Shown here piece by piece: positions 6,272 to 11,584 of a stretch of DNA of 11,584 nucleotides. The translations under genes and the position numbers were made by a program. Position 1 is the stretch's first letter, and every line of letters starts with the position of its first letter. The stretch is from positions 3,422-15,005 of the forward strand of contig DBME01000005.1 in assembly GCA_002298155.1 (NCBI GenBank), written 5' to 3'. Below the pieces are notes generated by a model. It was not told the DNA's origin and did no database searches. It was given only the letters and a program-made list of their open reading frames with translations. This stretch comes from Holophagaceae bacterium UBA706. Its GTDB lineage: Bacteria > Acidobacteriota > Holophagae > Holophagales > Holophagaceae.

Positions 6272-7822
6272 ATGTCCAGTTCAGGCGTCTTGACCAACCT
6301 CGATACCCGCATTTCGGAACTCGCGGCCCAGTACCTGCCCCTCGCCGCGGAAATGCTGCGGGAGGCCATCCGCATCCCCGCCGACTACGTCGACAAGTCC
6401 CTGGAACAGGGCGGTGATCCCGCCTGCGGCACCTCCAATCACGAGTTCCCCCGCCTGGACTACCTCCGCAGGAAGATCGTCGAGATCAAGGCCGTGCGCC
6501 GCGACGAGGACGCCTTCTTCGACGAGTTCGGCAACCTGGTGTGGTGGGTCGAGGATCCCAACGACGGCATCGACCCCGACCAGAAGAAGGTCATCTATAT
6601 CGACGGCCACACGGACACGGTCAAGCCCCTGCGCGCCCAGTGGCGCGAAAAGGTGGGCGGCGTGGACTGCTTCAACGGCATCGTCGACCCCGCCAGCATC
6701 AACAAGGAGTTCCTCCGCAAGGAACTGGGCTACCTGCCCGCGGAGAGCGAGTGGAACCACCTGATCTTCGGCCGCGGTTCCGCGGACCAGCTGGGGGGCG
6801 TCGTGGCCGCGGCCATCGCCACCAAGATCCTGCTCGAGCTGGAATCCGAAGGCGCCCTCAAGGGCGTGATCGTGCGTTCCTACGGCACGGCCTGTGAAGA
6901 GGACAATGATGGCGCCGGCCCCATGTATCTCGTGCGCAAGGTCTTCCCCACCGCCAAGGCCAACATCATCCCCGACGTGGTCATCCTCACGGACGGCTCC
7001 GGCTGCTCCAAGAACGGCGCCCTGGGCATCTACCGGGGCCAGCGCGGCCGCATGCAGATCGAGGTGACCGTCACCGGCAAGTCCTGCCACGGCTCCATGC
7101 CCTGGGAAGGCAAGAACCCCCTCGAGTTCGGCGGCGCCATCCTCAAGGAGGCCGCCGACAAGTACAACCAGCGCATCGGCTTCAAGGACGATCCCTTCCT
7201 GGGCCACGGCACCCGCACCGCCTCCTGGTCCAAGCTGGACACCCCCAGCGACTGCGCCGTGCCCGAGAAGTTCACCTTCCGCTTCGACCGCCGCCTCACC
7301 ATCGGCGAGACCCCCGAGCAGTCCTGCGCCGATGTGGAGGCCCTGGACGCCGTGGCCGCCGCCCGCAAGGCCGGCCTGGACGTGCAGGTCTCCATCCCCA
7401 CCTACACCGAAGCCAGCTGGAACGGCTACGTGCTGAACAACCCCCAGGTCTACCTGGGCTGGCTCACCCCCGAGGAGCACCCCGCGGTGCAGGCCGCCGT
7501 GGAAGCCTACGAGAAGGTCATCAGCCCCAACGTCGAAGGCAAGATCGGCACCGGCGGCTGCGTCACCAAGGAGCCCCGGGTCGACCGGTGGGTCTTCTCC
7601 ACGGACGGCGTGGGCTTCCCCGTGCCCAAGGATGCCGACATCCCCGGCAGCCGCGACAAGAAGTGGGTGGTCAACGAGGTCTACAAGCACCCTGCGATGA
7701 TCGGCTTCGGCCCCGGCATCGAGCAGAACACCCACAAGATCGGCGAGTGCCTCGACGAGCGCGAACTGCAGCACTGCGCCGCCTTCCTGGCCCGCTTCCC
7801 CACCATCTACGCAGCGAAGTAG
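6272..7822 (+). CDS. ygeY: YgeY-type M20 metallohydrolase, long form
   Basis: A 516-residue M20-family zinc hydrolase related to selenium-linked YgeY. ATG 6272 follows a strong GGAGG at five bases. Probable metal and catalytic residues: His113 and Asp115 (DGHTDTV), Asp172 (GRGSADQLGG), Glu209/Glu210 (CEEDNDG), Asp241 (TDGSG) and a C-terminal His488 (QNTHKIGE); His273 (SCHGSMP) sits in the dimerisation domain. YgeY-specific blocks are LGIYRGQRGRM, FRFDRRLTIGET, YTEASWNGYV and VDRWVFSTDGVG. E. coli YgeY is about 400 residues; here extra sequence lies between HTDTV and GRGSADQ (about 118-166), in the N-terminus (about 40-80) and near 452-475. YgeY occurs in clusters for anaerobic purine and uric acid breakdown, probably hydrolysing amide or ureido intermediates; the true substrate is uncertain. 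No signal peptide, so cytoplasmic. It precedes ygfK by 54 bases, probably one transcript. Confidence 0.88.
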   Translation: MSSSGVLTNLDTRISELAAQYLPLAAEMLREAIRIPADYVDKSLEQGGDPACGTSNHEFPRLDYLRRKIVEIKAVRRDEDAFFDEFGNLVWWVEDPNDGIDPDQKKVIYIDGHTDTVKPLRAQWREKVGGVDCFNGIVDPASINKEFLRKELGYLPAESEWNHLIFGRGSADQLGGVVAAAIATKILLELESEGALKGVIVRSYGTACEEDNDGAGPMYLVRKVFPTAKANIIPDVVILTDGSGCSKNGALGIYRGQRGRMQIEVTVTGKSCHGSMPWEGKNPLEFGGAILKEAADKYNQRIGFKDDPFLGHGTRTASWSKLDTPSDCAVPEKFTFRFDRRLTIGETPEQSCADVEALDAVAAARKAGLDVQVSIPTYTEASWNGYVLNNPQVYLGWLTPEEHPAVQAAVEAYEKVISPNVEGKIGTGGCVTKEPRVDRWVFSTDGVGFPVPKDADIPGSRDKKWVVNEVYKHPAMIGFGPGIEQNTHKIGECLDERELQHCAAFLARFPTIYAAK

Positions 7823-7876
7823 CCCTTCCCGGCCGAAACCACTTAATCAAGTCATTGAAGCCAGGCAGGTACTTTC

Positions 7877-10800
7877 ATGGAAAAAGCATTCCGCCCCATC
7901 CAGCTTGACGTGTTGGCCTCCTGGATCTTCCGGGAGATGGATTCCCGGGAGACCGTGCTGGGGATTCCCAAGGCCAACATCCAGGTACCCCACGCCAAGC
8001 TGGCGACGGAAATGTTCGGGCACACCGTGGCCGCCCCCCTGGGGGTGGCCGCGGGTCCCCACACGCAGCTGACCCAGAACATCGTGGCCAGCTGGCTCTG
8101 CGGCGCCCGCTTCATCGAGCTCAAGACCGTCCAGATCCTGGACGAGCTCGCCATCAGCAGGCCCTGCATCGACTCCGCGGACGAGACCTACAACTGCGAA
8201 TGGTCGCAGGAGCTCAAGCTCGAGCAGTCCTTCGACGAATACCTCAACGCGTGGGTGCTCATCCACGCCCTGGCCCACCGCATGGGCCTCCAGGGCCCCG
8301 GCACCCACTTCAACATGAGCGTCGGCTACAACCTCGAGGGCATCCAGACCGAACGGGTCCAGGCCTTCATCGCGCACATGCGCGACGCGGGCGACGCCCT
8401 GCCCCGCGCCATCGAGAAGGTGGCCAAGGTCTATCCCGGCGTTCGCGACATCCACATCCCCGCCCGGATCTCCAACCACATCACCCTGTCCACCATGCAC
8501 GGCTGCCCCCCGGCGGAGATCGAGCGCATCGCCGCCTACCTCCTCACGGACCTGGGCGTGGACACCTGGGTGAAGCTCAACCCCACCCTGCTGGGACCGG
8601 AGCGCCTCCGGGGCATCCTCAACGACACCCTCGGCTTCGACATCGAGGTGCCCGACGAGGCCTTCGGGCACGACCCGAAGTTCCCCGACGCCATGGCCAT
8701 GGTCAAGAGCCTGGCCGCCCTGGCCCGGGGACGGAGCAACGCCTTCGGCCTGAAGCTCTCCAACACCCTCGAGGTGGTGAACCACCGGCCGGTGTTCCCC
8801 ACCAACGAGAAGATGATGTACATGTCCGGGCGGTCCCTGCACCCCCTGACGCTCACCCTGGCCCACCTGGTCACCGAGGAGCTGGACGGGGCCGTCCCCA
8901 TCAGCTTCTGCGGCGGCGCCAACGCCAGCAACTTCCCGGACCTCGTGGCCGACGGCATGGGTCCCGTCACCACCTGCACCGACCTCCTCAAGCCCGGCGG
9001 CTACGCCAGGCTCCAGCAGTACCTGGTGAACCTCGAGGACGCCATGGCGTCCACCGGGGCCGACAGCCTCGAAGCCTTCGCCCATGCCGTCTCCGGCGGC
9101 CATGGCGCCCGCTTCAACCTGGCCCGCCACGCCATCCGCGCCGTGGGCGACGACACCTACACCCGGCGCGCCCGGCCCCTGGTGTTCAAGGGCGACCGGC
9201 CCCTGGGCACCTTCGACTGCATCGCGGCCCCCTGCTCCGAGGCCTGCCCCACGCACCAGAACATCCCCGACTACATGTGGCTGGTGGCCCATGGCAGGAC
9301 CGGGGAGGCCATGGACGTCATCCTGCGCACCAACCCCCAGCCCGGCATCACCGGCAGCGTCTGCGACCATGTGTGCACCGAGCGCTGCGTGCGCAACTTC
9401 TACGATTCGCCCCTGGCCATCCGGGAGATCAAGCGCTTCGCCTTCGAGAACTCCGCCCCCGCCGCACCCAAGCCGGGCCCGGCCAAGGGCGTGAAGGTGG
9501 CCGTGGTGGGCGCGGGACCCGCGGGACTTTCCGCCGCCTACTTCCTGGCCCGCATGGGCTTCCAGGCGGAGGTCTTCGAGGCCCGCACGGAACCCGGCGG
9601 CATGGTCAGCGGCGTCATCCCCGGCTACCGGCTCACGAAGGAGACCCTGGAAGCCGACCTGGACCGCCTGCGCGCCCTGGGCGTGAAGATCCACTTCGGC
9701 AAGGCCCTGGGCCGCGACATCACCCTGGAGGGCCTGCGCCGGGACCACCCCTACGTCTTCCTGGGCGTTGGCGCCCAGAAGGGCAAGCGCCTGGGCATTC
9801 CCGGCGAGAATGCCTCGGGCGTCATGGATGCCCTGGACTTCCTGGACAAGGTCCGGTCCGGCGCCCCCATGGACCTGGGCCGCAGGGTCCTGATCATCGG
9901 CGGCGGCAACTCCGCCATGGACGCCGCGCGCAGCGCCCGGCGCCTGGTCAAGGACGGCGAAGTGACCCTCGTCTACCGGCGCACCCGCGCCCAGATGCCC
10001 GCGGACCCCGCCGAAGTGGAGGACTGCCTCCTGGAGGGCATCGGCCTGAGGGACCTGCTCGCCCCCGCCTCGGTGGAGACCCGGGACGGCAAGGCCACCG
10101 GCCTCGTGTGCAACGTGATGCGCCTGGGCGAGCGTGACGCCTCCGGACGGCCCCGCCCGGTGCCCGTGGAAGGCGCCGTGGAGATCGTCCCCGCCGACAC
10201 CATCATCCCGGCCATCAGCCAGGAGCCGGTCCTGGACTTCCTGGAAGGCCTCGAGGTGCGCCTGCGCCGCGACGGCACCCTGGACGTGGACCCCCGCACC
10301 CGGGAGACCAGCGTGGTGGGCCTGTTCGCCGGCGGCGACGCCGTGCACGGACCCGCCTCGGTCATCCAGGCCATCGCCGATGGCCGCGCCGCCGCGGAGG
10401 CCATCGGCCGCCGCCACGGCATCGTGCCCCCCGCCGAACCCCAGCTGCACAAGGGCATCGCCACCGCCACGTCCATGGAGAAGAAGAGCCGGGTGGCCCG
10501 TCCCCAGACCGTGCCCGTCCTCCCCGTGACGGAGCGGGAGGGCTTCGCGGAGGTGATCCACGCCTTCAGCGCCGAGGCCGCGGCCCTGGAAGCCAGCCGG
10601 TGCCTGGACTGCGACGATCTCTGCAGCCTCTGCGTCACCGTCTGCCCCAACCGCGCCAACGTGGCCTATGCCGTGGAGCCCTTCTCCCTCCAGATCCCCA
10701 ACCTGGTGGTGCGCAAGGGACGTCTGGTGGCCGAAGGGGCCCGGGACTTCCACCTGGCCCAGACCGTCCAGACCCTGAACATCGGCGACTTCTGCAACGA

Positions 10801-11161
10801 ATGCGGCAACTGCGACACGTTCTGCCCCACCAAAGGCGCCCCCTACCGGGACAAGCCCAAGTTCTGGATCGATCCCGAGGGCTATGCCGAGGCCAAGGGC
10901 GACGCCTTCCGCTTCGTGCCCCTGGAAGGGGGCCTGGGCATCCGGGCTCGCCTGGCGGGACAGGAACACAGCCTGGATGTGCGGGACGGCGTGGCCGACT
11001 ACCGCTCCAGCCGGGTCACCGCCCGGTTCAAGGCCCCCGCCTGGGACCTCCTGGGCTTCGAGGCCGTGGCGGACCTGCCCGAGGGCGCGCAGGTGGACCT
11101 TTCCCCCTGCGCCACCCTCCTCGGCCTGCTCTTCGCGCAGGCGGAATTACCCACTGTGTGA
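7877..11161 (+). CDS. ygfK: YgfK, FAD/NAD(P)H iron-sulfur oxidoreductase of selenium-linked purine metabolism
   Basis: A 1094-residue YgfK, sometimes annotated as a selenate reductase subunit. ATG 7877 gives MEKAFRPIQL, matching the family N-terminus; the ribosome-binding site (AGG, seven bases away) is weak. Domains: a dihydroorotate-dehydrogenase-like barrel (about 1-430; GVAAGPHTQL at 56-65, MHGCPP at 207-212, TDLLKPGGY near 370); a GltD-like Fe-S domain with Cys448/453/457 and Cys496/500/504; FAD site GAGPAG (545-550); NAD(P)H site GGGNSAMD (675-682); FAD tail GGD (819-821); and C-terminal ferredoxin clusters Cys909/912/916/919/923 and Cys973/976/979/983. It should shuttle electrons between NAD(P)H or ferredoxin and a substrate or a molybdenum hydroxylase. 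In anaerobic purine/uric acid clusters YgfK is implicated in the reductive step; the selenate label is historical. Its stop codon overlaps the operator of the permease gene. E. coli YgfK is slightly shorter (about 1030). Confidence 0.95.
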   Translation: MEKAFRPIQLDVLASWIFREMDSRETVLGIPKANIQVPHAKLATEMFGHTVAAPLGVAAGPHTQLTQNIVASWLCGARFIELKTVQILDELAISRPCIDSADETYNCEWSQELKLEQSFDEYLNAWVLIHALAHRMGLQGPGTHFNMSVGYNLEGIQTERVQAFIAHMRDAGDALPRAIEKVAKVYPGVRDIHIPARISNHITLSTMHGCPPAEIERIAAYLLTDLGVDTWVKLNPTLLGPERLRGILNDTLGFDIEVPDEAFGHDPKFPDAMAMVKSLAALARGRSNAFGLKLSNTLEVVNHRPVFPTNEKMMYMSGRSLHPLTLTLAHLVTEELDGAVPISFCGGANASNFPDLVADGMGPVTTCTDLLKPGGYARLQQYLVNLEDAMASTGADSLEAFAHAVSGGHGARFNLARHAIRAVGDDTYTRRARPLVFKGDRPLGTFDCIAAPCSEACPTHQNIPDYMWLVAHGRTGEAMDVILRTNPQPGITGSVCDHVCTERCVRNFYDSPLAIREIKRFAFENSAPAAPKPGPAKGVKVAVVGAGPAGLSAAYFLARMGFQAEVFEARTEPGGMVSGVIPGYRLTKETLEADLDRLRALGVKIHFGKALGRDITLEGLRRDHPYVFLGVGAQKGKRLGIPGENASGVMDALDFLDKVRSGAPMDLGRRVLIIGGGNSAMDAARSARRLVKDGEVTLVYRRTRAQMPADPAEVEDCLLEGIGLRDLLAPASVETRDGKATGLVCNVMRLGERDASGRPRPVPVEGAVEIVPADTIIPAISQEPVLDFLEGLEVRLRRDGTLDVDPRTRETSVVGLFAGGDAVHGPASVIQAIADGRAAAEAIGRRHGIVPPAEPQLHKGIATATSMEKKSRVARPQTVPVLPVTEREGFAEVIHAFSAEAAALEASRCLDCDDLCSLCVTVCPNRANVAYAVEPFSLQIPNLVVRKGRLVAEGARDFHLAQTVQTLNIGDFCNECGNCDTFCPTKGAPYRDKPKFWIDPEGYAEAKGDAFRFVPLEGGLGIRARLAGQEHSLDVRDGVADYRSSRVTARFKAPAWDLLGFEAVADLPEGAQVDLSPCATLLGLLFAQAELPTV

Positions 11162-11192
11162 AAATATTTTCATTCGCTGAAAAATTTTGTTG
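11158..11192. promoter_or_regulatory. Tandem operator-like repeats upstream of the permease gene
   Basis: GTGAAAATATTTTCAT (11158-11173) contains the perfect palindrome TGAAAATATTTTCA; a second copy, CTGAAAAATTTTGTTG (11177-11192), starts 19 bp later, the same spacing as the pair before ygeY. TTTTCA of copy 1 and TGAAAA of copy 2 also form an inverted repeat over a five-base spacer. Copy 1 overlaps the last codon and stop of ygfK; copy 2 merges into the -35 box, so a bound protein would be expected to affect polymerase access. Confidence 0.62.
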
Positions 11193-11217
11193 ACGACCGG
11201 GTCTTCTATTTTAGAAT
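11190..11217 (+). promoter_or_regulatory. Putative sigma70-type promoter of the permease gene
   Basis: TTGACG (11190-11195) and TAGAAT (11212-11217) each match the consensus at 5 of 6 positions, with a 16-base spacer. GGGTC (11199-11203) is nine bases from the -35 start, as in the ygeY promoter. Transcription would start near 11224, giving a leader of about 90 bases; it includes the small inverted repeat TTGA-AAA-TCAA (11221-11231) at the start region. Confidence 0.68.
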
Positions 11218-11314
11218 CACTTGAAAATCAACACATTCCCCTCCCCTGCGTGCACCGTTCCAGCGTCCTTCCCATTACCACTCCGTCCTTCCGGGCGAAT
11301 CATCTGGAGATGAT

Positions 11315-11584
11315 ATGAGCAGTGAGCAAGGGGTCCATCCCGTAGACGAGGTCCTGCCCATCGGCAAGCTCTCGCTACTCGGCATCCAGCATGTCCTCGT
11401 GATGTATGCGGGGGCCGTGGCCGTGCCGCTCATCGTGGGCGGCGCGCTCCATCTGCCCAAGGAGCAGCTGGCCCTTCTCATCAATGCCGATCTGTTCGCC
11501 TGCGGCATCGTCACCCTGATCCAGGCCCTGGGCGTGTGGCGCTTCGGCATCCGCCTGCCCGTGATGATGGGCGTGACCTTCGCC
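11315..11584 (+). CDS. NCS2 xanthine/uracil-type permease (N-terminal part)
   Basis: The first 90 codons of a nucleobase:cation symporter-2 family transporter; the frame stays open to the window end. ATG 11315 follows GGAG (11306-11309) at five bases. After a short cytoplasmic segment (about 1-18), residues about 20-45 (LLGIQHVLVMYAGAVAVPLI) form the first membrane helix with the QHVLVMYAG..AVPLIVGGAL signature of this family, and residues about 52-74 form the second. GIRLPVMMGVTFA (78-90) is the conserved approach to the third helix. Family members import xanthine, uric acid, guanine or uracil with H+ or Na+. Next to ygeY and ygfK, xanthine or uric acid is the most likely cargo, but the residues that decide specificity lie beyond the window. 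It has its own strong promoter and operator pair. Confidence 0.9.
   Translation, partial: MSSEQGVHPVDEVLPIGKLSLLGIQHVLVMYAGAVAVPLIVGGALHLPKEQLALLINADLFACGIVTLIQALGVWRFGIRLPVMMGVTFA

Noticed and set aside
7872..7885. TTTCATGGAAAAA across the ygfK start as a third copy of the operator
   Set aside because: Half-site spacing does not match the other copies, it lacks the tandem partner and the -35/GGGTC context, and it includes the start codon and an ordinary Glu-Lys codon pair.
7847..10969. Open frame of 1040 codons on the minus strand opposite ygfK
   Set aside because: Composition-driven shadow of a strongly conserved + strand gene; its translation is repetitive Gly/Ala/Val/His with no motif.
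11156..11173. CRP/FNR-type site (TGTGA followed by a six-base gap)
   Set aside because: Only the left half matches; the right half reads TTTCA rather than TCACA, and the tandem TGAAAA/TTTTCA pattern explains the sequence better.

Overview
The window is very GC-rich (strong G/C preference at third codon positions) and every gene I can support lies on the + strand. Gene content points to a bacterium that can grow anaerobically and uses selenium in a labile, non-selenocysteine form for molybdenum hydroxylases, together with anaerobic purine (xanthine/uric acid) breakdown. The composition and gene mix would fit an Acidobacteriota lineage such as Holophagae, but that is only a guess; no taxonomic marker is present.

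Region 1 (2-3482) is a tightly packed selenium operon: the C-terminal part of yqeB, an EF2568-type cysteine desulfurase, selD, a DUF3343 small thiol protein and yedF. Three successive junctions are 4-base GTGA overlaps with GTG starts, and the fourth is a 26-base overlap. This is the accessory set of selenium-dependent molybdenum hydroxylases: selenium mobilisation (desulfurase), activation to selenophosphate (SelD), probable carriers (YedF, DUF3343) and cofactor maturation (YqeB). No selA, selB or selC is visible here.

Region 2 (3539-5897) is less obviously connected: a DinB-fold protein, an 86-residue acidic protein of unknown function with a signal-like N-terminus, and an acyl-CoA carboxylase beta (carboxyltransferase) subunit whose start abuts the small gene's stop. 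It ends in a strong hairpin.

Region 3 (5953-11584) is a purine-catabolism block: a 374-base intergenic stretch with an AT-rich promoter/operator, an unusually long YgeY-type M20 hydrolase, YgfK (a large FAD/NADPH/Fe-S oxidoreductase), and the first 90 codons of an NCS2 xanthine/uracil-type permease that runs off the window. ygeY, ygfK and a purine permease recur in bacterial clusters for anaerobic purine and uric acid degradation. The likely chain is uptake by the permease, redox chemistry by selenium-dependent molybdenum hydroxylases with YgfK as electron partner, and hydrolysis of open-chain intermediates by YgeY.

The most interesting non-coding observation is that the promoters of ygeY and the permease, about 5.1 kb apart, share one architecture: two TGAAAA/TTTTCA-type operator copies 19 bp apart, the second abutting a TTGA -35 box, then a GGGTC at a fixed distance and a -10. 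This suggests one undescribed regulator controlling both the hydrolase/YgfK unit and the transporter.
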